Source: CALXXL01 sp034926605
GTDB taxonomy: Bacteria; Verrucomicrobiota; Lentisphaeria; Victivallales; Victivallaceae
DNA: 64,000 nt
Direction of reading: 5' to 3'
Assembly (NCBI GenBank): GCA_034926605.1
Contig: JAYFQV010000014.1
Coordinates: forward strand, 1 to 64,000
The notes under the pieces were generated by a model, which ran no database searches, was not told the DNA's origin, and was given only the letters and a program-made list of their open reading frames with translations. The position numbers and the translations under genes are program-made. Shown here one piece after another: positions 35,459-44,128 of the stretch. Position 1 is the first letter of the stretch; each line of letters begins with the position of its first letter.

Positions 35459-35842
35459 ATGTGGCAGCATATTGTCGCATTCTTTTCCTCGCCGTTCACG
35501 CGCACCGTCGGTCTGCTGGTATTGTCGAACATGTTCATGACTTTCGCGTGGTACGGGCACCTGAAGCACCTGGCCGCCAAACCGTGGTTCGCCGCGGCCA
35601 TTCTGAGCTGGGGCGTGGCTTTTTTCGAGTACATGCTCCAGGTTCCGGCCAATCGCATCGGCCACCAGCCGGGAGTGATGTCGCTGCCGCAGTTGAAGAT
35701 ACTTCAGGAGGTCATAACCCTGAGTGTCTTCGTACCGTTTGCGGTCTTCTATATGCACGAGCCGCTTCGCTGGAATCACTATGTGGCCGCGATTTTCCTG
35801 CTGCTGGCGGTGGTGTTCATCTTCGCGTTCAGGCAGGAGTGA
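35459..35842 (+). CDS. DUF486 small membrane protein
   Basis: A 127-residue protein with four membrane helices, of the DUF486 family, related to small multidrug-resistance-type DMT proteins. Diagnostic runs are MTFAWYGHLKHLA, SWGVAFFEYMLQVPANRIG and LKILQEVITLSVF. Its role is not known. It is probably co-transcribed with the RdgC-like gene (9-bp gap). Confidence 0.9.
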   Translation: MWQHIVAFFSSPFTRTVGLLVLSNMFMTFAWYGHLKHLAAKPWFAAAILSWGVAFFEYMLQVPANRIGHQPGVMSLPQLKILQEVITLSVFVPFAVFYMHEPLRWNHYVAAIFLLLAVVFIFAFRQE

Positions 35843-35863
35843 GGTTTTTCGTGCCGCAAGGCA

Positions 35864-35891
35864 TTGAAAATCATCACAGTGATGCTACATT
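35864..35891 (+). promoter_or_regulatory. Promoter of aspS
   Basis: TTGAAA (35864-35869), 16-bp spacer, TACATT (35886-35891), 39 bp before the aspS ATG. Confidence 0.6.
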
Positions 35892-35930
35892 AATGCATAT
35901 TTGTGTTCAACATTATAAGGTATAGGATAA

Positions 35931-37733
35931 ATGGGCATTTACAGAACCCACACTTGCGGGGAACTGCGCAAGTCGGACGTCGGCAAAACCGTCAAACTCG
36001 CCGGGTGGATACACAGCGTGCGCGACCACGGCGGGGTGATTTTTATCGATTTGCGCGATCATTACGGGCTTACCCAGATCGTCATCAATCCGGAAAAGCA
36101 TTTTTATCAGGCGCTGGACCGCTGGCGTGTTGAGACGGTGGCGGCGTTTGAAGGCAGCGTGGTGGCCCGCAGTGAATCCACCGTGAATCCCAAGATCGCC
36201 AGCGGCGAGATCGAGATTGTGGCCGAGAACATGGAAATGCTCGGCGAAACCGAACAGATTCCGTTCCAGGTTGCCAAGGATGACGCGGCTCCGGAAGCGC
36301 TTCGGCTGCGCTATCGTTTTCTCGATCTGCGCCGTGAACGGCTCCATAAGAACATCCTGCTGCGTTCCCGGGTCATCGCCGAGATGCGCCGCTATATGAC
36401 CGGCATCGGATTCAACGAGTATCAGACCCCGATTCTTACAGCGAGCAGCCCGGAAGGCGCCCGCGACTATCTGGTGCCCAGCCGTCTGCATCCCGGCAAA
36501 TTCTATGCGCTGCCCCAGGCACCCCAGCAGTTCAAACAGCTGCTCATGGTCGCCGGATTCGACCGCTACTTCCAGATCGCGCCGTGCTTCCGAGACGAAG
36601 ATGCCCGTGCCGACCGTTCTCCCGGCGAATTCTACCAGCTCGACGTTGAGATGAGTTTTGTCGAGCAGGACGAGATATTCGCGGTGATAGAAGGGCTGTT
36701 CATGGACGTTTTCGGTAAGTTCAGCACCAAGAAGTTCAATACCGCCCCGTTCCCGCGCATTCCCTACCGCGATGCGATGCGCCGCTTCGGTTCGGACAAG
36801 CCGGACCTGCGCAACCCGATCGAGATGATCGACGTCACCAAATTCTTCGACGGCTGCGGCTTTGCCGCGTTTGCCGGCGTAGTCGCCAACGGCGGCGTGG
36901 TGCGCGCCATGCGCGCCCCGAAAGTTGCCGGCAAGCCGCGCAAGTTCTTCGACGATATGATTAAATTCGCCCAGGAGGCGGGTGCCAAGGGCATGGGGTA
37001 TATCATTTGGAACGGCGGCGAGGTCAAAAGCCCCATCGTCAAGTTCCTTTCCCCCGAGATCGTGGACGGGCTGCGCGACTTTTGCAAGGTAGAAGACGGC
37101 GACGCACTGTTCTTCCTTGCCGACAAGGAGTCCAGTGTGTTCAAGTTCGGCGGCGCGGTGATTCCGGAACTCGGCCGCCAGCTCGAACTGATCGACCAGA
37201 ATGAATTCAAGTTCTGCTGGATCGTCGACTTCCCGATGTTCGAGATAGACGAGGAGACCAATCAGGTCGTATTCAGCCACAACCCGTTCTCGATGCCGCA
37301 GGGTGGACTCGACGCGCTGCTCAACAAATCTCCGCTCGATATTTTGGCCTACCAGTACGATATCGTCTGCAACGGCATCGAGCTGTCTTCCGGCGCCATT
37401 CGCAACCATCTGCCCGAGGTGATGTACAAGGCGTTCGAGATCGCCGGATACCAGCGTGAGACGGTCGACGAGAAGTTCGGCGGCATGATCAACGCGTTCA
37501 AACTCGGCGCTCCGCCGCACGGCGGCATCGCTCCCGGCGTTGACCGCACGGTGATGCTTCTGGCCGACGAGCCGAATATCCGCGAGGTGATCGCGTTCCC
37601 GTTCAATCAGCAGGCGCAGGACCTGATGATGAACGCTCCGGCCGAGGCATCCATCAAGCAGCTGCGCGAATTGCATCTGCAGGTGGTGCTTCCGAAGAAG
37701 GATCGCGACAAGCTGGAGCAGGACAAGCAGTGA
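35931..37733 (+). CDS. aspS: Aspartyl-tRNA synthetase
   Basis: A 600-residue class II aminoacyl-tRNA synthetase of the bacterial type. N-terminal OB fold (GWIHSVRDHGGVIFIDLRDHYG), class II motif 2 FRDEDARADR, a GAD insert (~290-430), and motif 3 GIAPGVDRTVMLL. Charges tRNA-Asp; whether it also charges tRNA-Asn cannot be judged here. The downstream secreted-protein gene starts at a GTG that overlaps its stop, so at least three genes share one transcript. Confidence 0.97.
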   Translation: MGIYRTHTCGELRKSDVGKTVKLAGWIHSVRDHGGVIFIDLRDHYGLTQIVINPEKHFYQALDRWRVETVAAFEGSVVARSESTVNPKIASGEIEIVAENMEMLGETEQIPFQVAKDDAAPEALRLRYRFLDLRRERLHKNILLRSRVIAEMRRYMTGIGFNEYQTPILTASSPEGARDYLVPSRLHPGKFYALPQAPQQFKQLLMVAGFDRYFQIAPCFRDEDARADRSPGEFYQLDVEMSFVEQDEIFAVIEGLFMDVFGKFSTKKFNTAPFPRIPYRDAMRRFGSDKPDLRNPIEMIDVTKFFDGCGFAAFAGVVANGGVVRAMRAPKVAGKPRKFFDDMIKFAQEAGAKGMGYIIWNGGEVKSPIVKFLSPEIVDGLRDFCKVEDGDALFFLADKESSVFKFGGAVIPELGRQLELIDQNEFKFCWIVDFPMFEIDEETNQVVFSHNPFSMPQGGLDALLNKSPLDILAYQYDIVCNGIELSSGAIRNHLPEVMYKAFEIAGYQRETVDEKFGGMINAFKLGAPPHGGIAPGVDRTVMLLADEPNIREVIAFPFNQQAQDLMMNAPAEASIKQLRELHLQVVLPKKDRDKLEQDKQ

Positions 37734-38656
37734 CTTCTTCCGGCAAATGGGCACTGAGCCTGTTTGTTGCCCTCCACGCCGCATTTGCGGCGATGGCGGA
37801 TGAAGTCTCCTATATCCGGGTGGATGTGCCGAAACTGCTGGCCAGCAGGCTGGCGATGGAGGCACTTTCCGCCTGGCCCGGCGGTGCTCCGGTGCTGGAA
37901 CGTTTCCAGAGCTACATGAACACGCTTGGCGTTGACCCTGCAAAGGTGGCGCCGGTGGTCACCATTATTCCCGATTTCGACGCGGCCGACCGTACCGTGG
38001 CGCTGCTCCGCTTTCCGCCGGGCGCACAGGAAATTTTGGCGGCGGCGGCGGAAAAAACCGTGTTCTTTTCGGTTTCCAGCGGAACATCCGGCAAAATCTT
38101 TTGTCTAACAAGCAGGGATGATAAATCCCCGGGCGCAAAATCGCTGCGGTTCGTGGCGGTATTTGTTTCGCCCAGGTTGGCTTGGGCTGGAGAGGAGTCG
38201 GCGGTTGAGGAGTGGAGATCGCGTACCGCCGGCGGCCCCGGCCAATTTTTCCCCGATCTTTTGGAGGAGCGCGAGGAAGCGGTGATTTTCTCGCTGCCGG
38301 TTGCGGGCCGCGATGATGTTCGCAGGCTGTTTGGCGGCGTGGAAAAAATTGACGGGAAACTGCTTGTAAAGGCGAATTCCCTGGAGTTGGCCGTTCGTGC
38401 TTCTGGCGGGGATATCCAGCGATTTTCCAGTGTGGTGCAGGGTTTCTATATTTTGGGCGTTAACTTGTTGTTCGACCGGGATACGGAAATCAAGAAGACC
38501 CTGTACGGCAAACCGGTCTTTAAGGTTGAAAACAACATTTTCACGGCGCATATCGAACTCGAGCGCCCGCTGATCGAACGCATGGTGACACTGCTGCGCG
38601 CCAAGGAACTTCCGGCCCCGGCGGGTACGTCGCCGGAAGACGAGGTTACAGAATGA
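37730..38656 (+). CDS. Secreted protein of unknown function
   Basis: A 308-residue protein with a signal peptide (residues ~1-23, GKWALSLFVALHAAFAAMA), then a soluble alpha/beta chain with no motif I recognise. It starts at GTG (37730), overlapping the aspS stop by 4 bp, and overlaps the next gene by 4 bp. Its layout (long exported domain, similar length to the next protein) suggests the two may be related or act together in the periplasm. Confidence 0.7.
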   Translation: MTSSGKWALSLFVALHAAFAAMADEVSYIRVDVPKLLASRLAMEALSAWPGGAPVLERFQSYMNTLGVDPAKVAPVVTIIPDFDAADRTVALLRFPPGAQEILAAAAEKTVFFSVSSGTSGKIFCLTSRDDKSPGAKSLRFVAVFVSPRLAWAGEESAVEEWRSRTAGGPGQFFPDLLEEREEAVIFSLPVAGRDDVRRLFGGVEKIDGKLLVKANSLELAVRASGGDIQRFSSVVQGFYILGVNLLFDRDTEIKKTLYGKPVFKVENNIFTAHIELERPLIERMVTLLRAKELPAPAGTSPEDEVTE

Positions 38657-39603
38657 TTAAAACGTGGCTTTGCGGTGTGCTGGCTGCCATGGTTCCGGCC
38701 GGCCTGTTTGCGTTCGAAGATGAACTTTTCCGCTATTTGCCGCCCAACCCGACGGTGGCGGCTTACGCTTCGCTGGATGCGGTGCGCGGCACCTGGATTG
38801 AGGCTAAGGCGCTGCAGTTGAACCGTACTCTGGCACAGAAACACGGCGGCGTCTGCGATTTCACCGCCTACGCTGATCAGTTCCACACCGGCGCGCTGGC
38901 TTTTTACGGGTATGTTTCGGCACGCGAACAGATATATCTGATACGTACCGACGTGAAGCCGCAACTGTTTTACAGCCTGCTGGAAGGGGTTGTCGCCTAT
39001 CCTTTGGAACACTTCGAAGATGACGATCAGCCGGGCGTGGTATTTCCTCCGGAGGCCGTCAACCGTAAATTCCGCGACAAACTTGAAGTCTGTTCTTTCT
39101 ATCCCGAGCCCGGCGTCGTGTTTTTCGGCGATACCGGCTGGGTCTATAAACTTGAAAAACGCACCGGTGAGGGCGATGCCAAGGCGTTTCCGGAATTTGA
39201 CGAGGTTCCCGGCAAGGCATTTGCCATGCTGTTGGCCTATCCTCAGAAGATTCCGCTGGTGGCTCCGTTCGTTGGAGGCGCCGACTATGCGCTGTTCTAT
39301 GTTGTTCCAGCCGAAGGCAAGGACGGCGGCTTGATCATCCACGGCAAGATTGTGTGCTCCGACATCAAGGCCATCGGCCGTCCGGTCCGTCCGGCGGCGG
39401 AGGTGGCCGGCCGGCTGGCGGCCAATCTTCCCGCGCTGGCACCGATGCTGGCGCTGCTGATGCCGGAGGACGGCACGCTGGCATTTGAGGCGGCGGCCGG
39501 GATGACGACAAAGGCCGAGGGAAACACGGTGGAGATAACCTGGCCGGTCAGCCGCAAACTTGCCGAGAAAATCTTCGATTATTACGCCGAGCATCTGCGC
39601 TGA
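38653..39603 (+). CDS. Secreted protein of unknown function, partner of the preceding one
   Basis: A 316-residue protein with a signal peptide (residues ~1-20, ending GLFAFE) followed by RYLPPNPTVAAYASLDAVRG, reminiscent of secreted DUF3352-like proteins that start with a statement of a single-chain repeat near the N-terminus. That resemblance is weak, and I do not assign a family. No lipobox, no metal site and no catalytic motif are seen. Overlaps its neighbour by ATGA; the transcript ends in the hairpin at 39638-39666. Confidence 0.7.
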   Translation: MIKTWLCGVLAAMVPAGLFAFEDELFRYLPPNPTVAAYASLDAVRGTWIEAKALQLNRTLAQKHGGVCDFTAYADQFHTGALAFYGYVSAREQIYLIRTDVKPQLFYSLLEGVVAYPLEHFEDDDQPGVVFPPEAVNRKFRDKLEVCSFYPEPGVVFFGDTGWVYKLEKRTGEGDAKAFPEFDEVPGKAFAMLLAYPQKIPLVAPFVGGADYALFYVVPAEGKDGGLIIHGKIVCSDIKAIGRPVRPAAEVAGRLAANLPALAPMLALLMPEDGTLAFEAAAGMTTKAEGNTVEITWPVSRKLAEKIFDYYAEHLR

Positions 39604-39637
39604 CAGACATTTTCCACGGCTTAAGACAAAAAATTAA

Positions 39638-39677
39638 CGGCAGTCCGAATTTAAGTCGGGCTGCCGTTCGTTGTTTT
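39638..39677. terminator. Bidirectional terminator between the aspS operon and the purF-like gene
   Basis: CGGCAGTCCGA (39638-39648) pairs with TCGGGCTGCCG (39656-39666) with one G-T. T-rich tracts follow on both strands, and the hairpin lies between convergent stops. Confidence 0.8.
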
Positions 39678-39682
39678 TACTG

Positions 39683-41581
39683 TCAGTAGGCGCGCCCGGT
39701 CACTCCGGTCATGTAATTCACAAACGCCTGATTGACCACTCGGTTGCCGCCGGGCGTCGGATAATCGCCGGAGAAGTACCAGTTGCCGGGATTTTTCGGG
39801 CAGCAGCGCGAAAGGTCGTCCAGCGTCTGATAGATCACTTTCAGGTCGGCATGCATGTCCGACGGCCGCAGAATTTCCGCGATCTCGTCGGCAAGGTCGT
39901 CCTGAGTGAGCGGCGCGTAGATATTTTTTACCACATTTACCTGCTTGACATCCGGCAGGAGCAGCTGTTGCTGGGCTTCGGCGAACACTTCGTTCAGCAG
40001 TTCGGCCCGGTCGCGACGGCGCAGCAGACGCACCGCGGCTTCGAACGCAACGAATTCACCCAGGCTGGCCATGTCGATGCCGTAGCAGTCCGGGTAGCAG
40101 ATCGGCGGCGCGGTGGATACCACTACCACGCGGCGCGGGCGCAGCCGGTCCAGCATTCGCAGGATCGAGTCGCGAAGAGTGGCGCCGCGCACGATGGAGT
40201 CGTCGAGCACCACAAGATTGTCAACCCCGGGGCGGACAACTCCGCCGGTGGTGTCGTAGACGTGACCGATAAGGGCGTGACGGTTCAGGCTGTCGGCGAT
40301 GAAGGTGCGCAGTTTCGCGTCCTTGACCGCGATTTTGTCGGAACGCACGGCCATACTCAGTATCCGGCGCATGCCTTCGTCATCTCCCGGTTTCAGCTTC
40401 TTAAGCAATTCGAACTGTCGTTCCCGGCAGTAGTCCCATACCCCTTCGCGCAGGCCGAGAAATCCGGTTTCCGCAGTGTTCGGGATATAAGAGAATACAG
40501 TGTTTTCAAGATCGTGATCCACCGCGTCGAGCACGGCCGGAACCAGCGAGCGACCGAGGTTTTTGCGTTCCGAATATATCTCGGCATCGTTGCCGCGCGA
40601 GAAGTAGATGCGTTCGAATGAACACTCGGCCGGAGCGGCGGGGGTGATGCACTCTTCCACCTTGACTTCGCCGTTTTTGCGGATAATCAGCGCATTGCCG
40701 CGCGGAAGTTCCCGGATGGCGTTGAAGGGGGCGTTGAACGCGGTCTGTATCGGCGGGCGCTCGGAGGCGGCCACCGCGATCTCGTCGTCGCAGTAGTAGT
40801 AGCAGGGGCGGATGCCGTGGGAGTCGCGGATCACGAAAGCGTCGCCGGCGCCGGTCATGCCGGAAACCACAAATCCGCCGTCCCAATTGGCACAGCCGTT
40901 GCGAAGCACCCGGCCGAGGTCAAGTTCGGCGGCCGCGCGCTCGATGATCTCGCGATTGGCGGCCGCGCCGTTGGCCAAGGTGCGCTGCATCATGTTCATC
41001 TCCTGTTCGAGATAGTGGCCGATCAGGTGGAGCATCACGGTGCCGTCGTTGAAACGGACGAGGTGATGGCCGGAGGCGGCGAGCTGTTCGAACAGTGATT
41101 TGACGTTGGTTAGATTGAAGTTGCCGGCCATAATCAGTGTACGGCCGATACAGGTGCTCTCCCGAACGAACGGATGACAGGCTTCGAGGTCGTTCTTGCC
41201 GAATGTACCGTAGCGCAGGTGGCCGAGGTAAAGCTCGCCGCAGAAACGGGCGTTGGCCTTGACGAAAGCGGTGTCGTCGAGCCGGTCGCGGTTGTGCTCG
41301 GCAAACTCGGCGGCGCCGGCGTTGATGCGGTCGAACAGCGATTTAAGAGGAGTGGCCGAGTTGGAACGTTCACGGTAAAAATAGGGCACGCCGGGCGGAT
41401 TGTCGAGGGCCACACAGGCCACTCCGGCTCCGTCCTGGCCGCGGTTGTGCTGTTTTTCCATCAAGAGGGAAAGGCGTTCGAATCCGTAAAATAACGTGCC
41501 GTATTTGCGGCGGTAAAAGTCAAGTGGCTTCAGGAGCCGCAGCAGCGCTATGCCGCATTCATGCTTGATGGAATCGCTCAT
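39683..41581 (-). CDS. PurF-like glutamine amidotransferase/phosphoribosyltransferase
   Basis: A 632-residue protein with an N-terminal-nucleophile glutaminase domain followed by a phosphoribosyltransferase domain. The start MSDSIKHECGIALLRLLKP puts the catalytic Cys at position 9 behind an eight-residue propeptide. RGQDGAGVACV and GNFNLTNVKSLF are glutaminase motifs. VVLDDSIVRGATLRDSI is the PRPP-binding loop of PurF. It is ~130 residues longer than E. coli PurF and resembles the long PurF-like paralogues in Bacteroidetes. It may be the purine-pathway enzyme or a paralogue with another role. The ATG at 41581 is used because a 37-residue upstream extension has no homology. It lies next to the glutamine synthetase gene, downstream of its terminator. 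Confidence 0.85.
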   Translation of the reverse strand: MSDSIKHECGIALLRLLKPLDFYRRKYGTLFYGFERLSLLMEKQHNRGQDGAGVACVALDNPPGVPYFYRERSNSATPLKSLFDRINAGAAEFAEHNRDRLDDTAFVKANARFCGELYLGHLRYGTFGKNDLEACHPFVRESTCIGRTLIMAGNFNLTNVKSLFEQLAASGHHLVRFNDGTVMLHLIGHYLEQEMNMMQRTLANGAAANREIIERAAAELDLGRVLRNGCANWDGGFVVSGMTGAGDAFVIRDSHGIRPCYYYCDDEIAVAASERPPIQTAFNAPFNAIRELPRGNALIIRKNGEVKVEECITPAAPAECSFERIYFSRGNDAEIYSERKNLGRSLVPAVLDAVDHDLENTVFSYIPNTAETGFLGLREGVWDYCRERQFELLKKLKPGDDEGMRRILSMAVRSDKIAVKDAKLRTFIADSLNRHALIGHVYDTTGGVVRPGVDNLVVLDDSIVRGATLRDSILRMLDRLRPRRVVVVSTAPPICYPDCYGIDMASLGEFVAFEAAVRLLRRRDRAELLNEVFAEAQQQLLLPDVKQVNVVKNIYAPLTQDDLADEIAEILRPSDMHADLKVIYQTLDDLSRCCPKNPGNWYFSGDYPTPGGNRVVNQAFVNYMTGVTGRAY

Positions 41582-41630
41582 TTTTCTTGCCGGTCCGTGT
41601 TTAAAATTGATATGTTGTAAAAACAAAATT

Positions 41631-41687
41631 ACCGGAGCGGACGGCGGGCGGTTTCCCGCCCAGCCGATCCGATCCGTCCACTCCGGT
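41631..41687 (-). other. Large hairpin between glnA and the purF-like gene
   Basis: ACCGGAG-c-GGACGG (41631-41644) pairs with CCGTCC-a-CTCCGGT (41674-41687), with an inner GGCGGG/CCCGCC stem. On the minus strand a T-rich tract (AATTTTGTTTTT) follows. It could be a second terminator after glnA, or a terminator-like element in the leader of the purF-like gene. Confidence 0.55.
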
Positions 41688-41696
41688 AACAAAACC

Positions 41697-41714
41697 GCCG
41701 TCGAAACCGACGGC
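41697..41714 (-). terminator. Terminator of the glutamine synthetase gene
   Basis: GCCGTCG (41697-41703) and CGACGGC (41708-41714), a 4-nt loop, flanked on the minus strand by GGTTTTGTT. It lies 15 bp past the glnA stop. Confidence 0.75.
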
Positions 41715-41728
41715 AGTTTTTAACTTAA

Positions 41729-43870
41729 TCAATAGATGAACAACATCTCGCGATATTTGGGCAACGGCCACAGCTCGTCGTCCACCAGCTTTTCGAGAGT
41801 GTCCACCACCACGCGGAGGGCGTGCAGAGTCTCGATGATTTCGGCGGACTCGCCCTTGGCCAGCGCACTTTCGAGGTTGCGCGAGGCGAGGCAAAGCTTG
41901 TCGGTGTTTTCGCCGATCTTCTGCAGCGCGAGTTTGCTGCTCTCGAGGCCGAATTCGATTCCGGCATTCTTGAGCCCGGCCACGGTGGCCGCGAGACGGC
42001 TGAGCTGGTCGTTCGCCACCGGGTAGATCATGGTGCGGGCCATGGTCAGCGCTAGTTCGCCCTCAATGCGCACTCTGCGGGTATATTCCTCGAGGAAGAC
42101 CTCGTAGCGGGACTTCATCTCTTCCGGAGAGAGCACTTTGTATTTGTCGAACAGTTCTATGTTGGCCGGTTTCAGCATCGGCTTGATCGCTTCGGGCGTG
42201 GTGGCGAGGTTCGGGAGCTTGCGCTGCGCAGCCTCGTCGCGCCATGCCTGGGTGTAACCGTCGCCGTTGAAGATCACGCGCTTGTGTTCGCTGATGACCT
42301 TCTGGAGCAGAACCTGCAACTTGGAGTTAAAGTTGGCTTTGTCGAACTTCTCAAGTTCGTCGGCGATGGCGTCGACCGACTCGGCCACGATGGTGTTCAG
42401 CACGATGTTGCAGCTGGCGCAGCTCTGGCTGGAACCGGTGGCGCGGAACTCGAACTTGTTGCCGGTGAAAGCGAACGGGCTGGTGCGGTTGCGGTCGGTC
42501 GCATCGCGGGGCAGCGGCGGCAGGGTGTCGACGCCGATCCGGAGCATGTCGCCGTGACGGCTGGAGGTGACCGCGCCTTTTTCGATCTGCTCGATGATGT
42601 CGGTGAGCTGTTCGCCGAGGAAGATCGAGATGATGGCCGGCGGGGCTTCGTTCGCGCCGAGGCGGTGGTCGTTGCCGGCGCCGGAGGTGGCGACGCGCAG
42701 CATGTCGCTGTGCATGTCAACCGCACGGATCACCGCGCAGAGAGTGGTAAGGAAAATCGCGTTCTGGTGCGGATCCTTGCCGGGATTGAGCAGATTGATC
42801 CCGCCGAAGGAGATCGACCAGTTGTTATGTTTGCCGGAACCGTTGATGCCGGCGAACGGCTTCTCGTGGAGCAGGCAGACCAGATCATGGCGGTCGGCGG
42901 TCTGGCGCAGAACTTCCATGACGATCATGTTGTGGTCGACTGCCAGGTTGAGCTCCTCGAACATCGGGGCCAGCTCGAACTGGGCCGGAGCCACTTCATT
43001 GTGGCGGGTCTTGGCCGGGATGCCGAGTCTCCAGAGCTCCTGCTCGACATCGGTCATGAACGCCAGGATGCGCGGACGGATGGAGCCGAAGTAGTGGTCT
43101 TCAAGCTGCTGATGCTTCGGCGGCGGAGCGCCGAACAGGGTGCGGCCGGTCTGGACCAGGTCGGGGCGGGCAAGGTAGAACGCCTTGTCAATCAGGAAAT
43201 ATTCCTGTTCGGCGCCGAGGGTGACCACGGTCTTCTTTCCGCCGTTCTCGCCGAAGACTTTCATCATGCGGCTGACGGCCTTGTTGAGGGCCTGGATCGA
43301 ACGCAGCAGCGGGGTCTTCTTGTCCAGCGCTTCGCCGGTGTAGCTGCAGAAAGCGGTGGGGATGCACAGCGTGGCGCCGTTCAGGCCGCGCTTGATGAAC
43401 GCGGGGCTGGTCGGATCCCACGCGGTGTAGCCGCGGGCTTCGAAAGTGGCGCGCAGACCACCGGACGGGAAGCTGGAAGCGTCGGGCTCGCCGACGATCA
43501 GGTTCTTGCCGGAGAAGCACAGGATGGCTTCACCGTTTTCGCCGGGCTCGAGAAAAGCGTCATGCTTTTCCGCGGTGCCGCCGGTCAGCGGCTGGAACCA
43601 GTGAGTATAGTGGGTGGCGCCGCGCTTGATCGCCCACTGGCGGATCGCGGTGGCGACGTCTTCGGCGATTGAGGCGTCGATAGCTTCACCGCTCTGAATG
43701 GTGGCCAGCAATTTGCGGAAAACTTCCTTGGGAAGCGCTTCGCGCATGCTGGAGATGTTGAATACGTCCTCACCGTAGATGCCGGTGGGCGGTTCCGTAT
43801 ACATGTTGTATACATGAGCCGGACGGGTCGCGATCGCGTTGATCGCCTCCATTCTGGGTGCATTGCTCAT
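41729..43870 (-). CDS. glnN: Glutamine synthetase type III (GlnN)
   Basis: A 713-residue GSIII, the dodecameric type found in Bacteroidetes and some other phyla, making glutamine from glutamate and ammonia. Seen: the N-terminal GSIII segment (~1-150, FSGKNLIVGEPDASSFPSGG), GAEQEYFLID (metal Glu), KTRHNEVAPAQFELAP, INGSGKHNNWSISF, ANEAPPAIISIFLG and NRTSPFAFTGNKFEFRATGSSQS, ending in a helical C-terminal domain. There is no type I adenylylation Tyr loop, so covalent control by GlnE is unlikely. Transcription starts at a sigma-54 promoter, divergent from gltB, so it should follow nitrogen status. Confidence 0.95.
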   Translation of the reverse strand: MSNAPRMEAINAIATRPAHVYNMYTEPPTGIYGEDVFNISSMREALPKEVFRKLLATIQSGEAIDASIAEDVATAIRQWAIKRGATHYTHWFQPLTGGTAEKHDAFLEPGENGEAILCFSGKNLIVGEPDASSFPSGGLRATFEARGYTAWDPTSPAFIKRGLNGATLCIPTAFCSYTGEALDKKTPLLRSIQALNKAVSRMMKVFGENGGKKTVVTLGAEQEYFLIDKAFYLARPDLVQTGRTLFGAPPPKHQQLEDHYFGSIRPRILAFMTDVEQELWRLGIPAKTRHNEVAPAQFELAPMFEELNLAVDHNMIVMEVLRQTADRHDLVCLLHEKPFAGINGSGKHNNWSISFGGINLLNPGKDPHQNAIFLTTLCAVIRAVDMHSDMLRVATSGAGNDHRLGANEAPPAIISIFLGEQLTDIIEQIEKGAVTSSRHGDMLRIGVDTLPPLPRDATDRNRTSPFAFTGNKFEFRATGSSQSCASCNIVLNTIVAESVDAIADELEKFDKANFNSKLQVLLQKVISEHKRVIFNGDGYTQAWRDEAAQRKLPNLATTPEAIKPMLKPANIELFDKYKVLSPEEMKSRYEVFLEEYTRRVRIEGELALTMARTMIYPVANDQLSRLAATVAGLKNAGIEFGLESSKLALQKIGENTDKLCLASRNLESALAKGESAEIIETLHALRVVVDTLEKLVDDELWPLPKYREMLFIY

Positions 43871-43911
43871 CTTGCACGACTCCTTTCGGGTTTTTACGTT
43901 GCTTGCAGAGT

Positions 43912-43931
43912 CACAAGCAAGTACCGTGCCA
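43912..43931 (-). promoter_or_regulatory. Sigma-54 promoter of glutamine synthetase
   Basis: On the minus strand TTGGCACGGTACTTGCTT has GG (43930-43929), 10 bp, GC (43918-43917). It lies 42 bp before the ATG. Confidence 0.85.
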
Positions 43932-43945
43932 ACTTCTCCTCCCGC

Positions 43946-44072
43946 TCATTTCGAGCTTGGCGGCGGATATTGGCTCATGGCAGGTGTGAAAAAATTGTAA
44001 CACCGAGGGTGATGGGCACACAAAAATGTGACAGGGTGGGCATGGCATGGTTGGTTTCTGAGCTTGAAATGA
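43946..44072. promoter_or_regulatory. Shared control region with inverted repeats (glnN/gltB)
   Basis: TCATTTCGAGCT (43946-43957) and AGCTTGAAATGA (44061-44072) are inverted copies (11 of 12). Between them lies GGTGT-N12-ACACC (43983-44004), a centred dyad. A second weak dyad, CACA...TGTG, lies just after. These sit between divergent sigma-54 promoters, where the activator would bind. None fits the classical NtrC or NifA consensus exactly. Confidence 0.45.
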
Positions 44073-44074
44073 AC

Positions 44075-44092
44075 TTGGCATGATAATTGCTT
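44075..44092 (+). promoter_or_regulatory. Sigma-54 promoter of gltBD-dapFL
   Basis: TTGGCATGATAATTGCTT has GG (44077-44078), 10 bp, GC (44089-44090), differing from the glnK promoter at only two positions. It lies 36 bp before the gltB ATG. Confidence 0.85.
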
Positions 44093-44128
44093 AATACACA
44101 CGAACGACTCAAATGAAAGGTATGAAGC

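Noticed and set aside
38653..39603. Assigning the second exported protein to DUF3352
   Set aside because: Only a short N-terminal resemblance; not enough to name a family.
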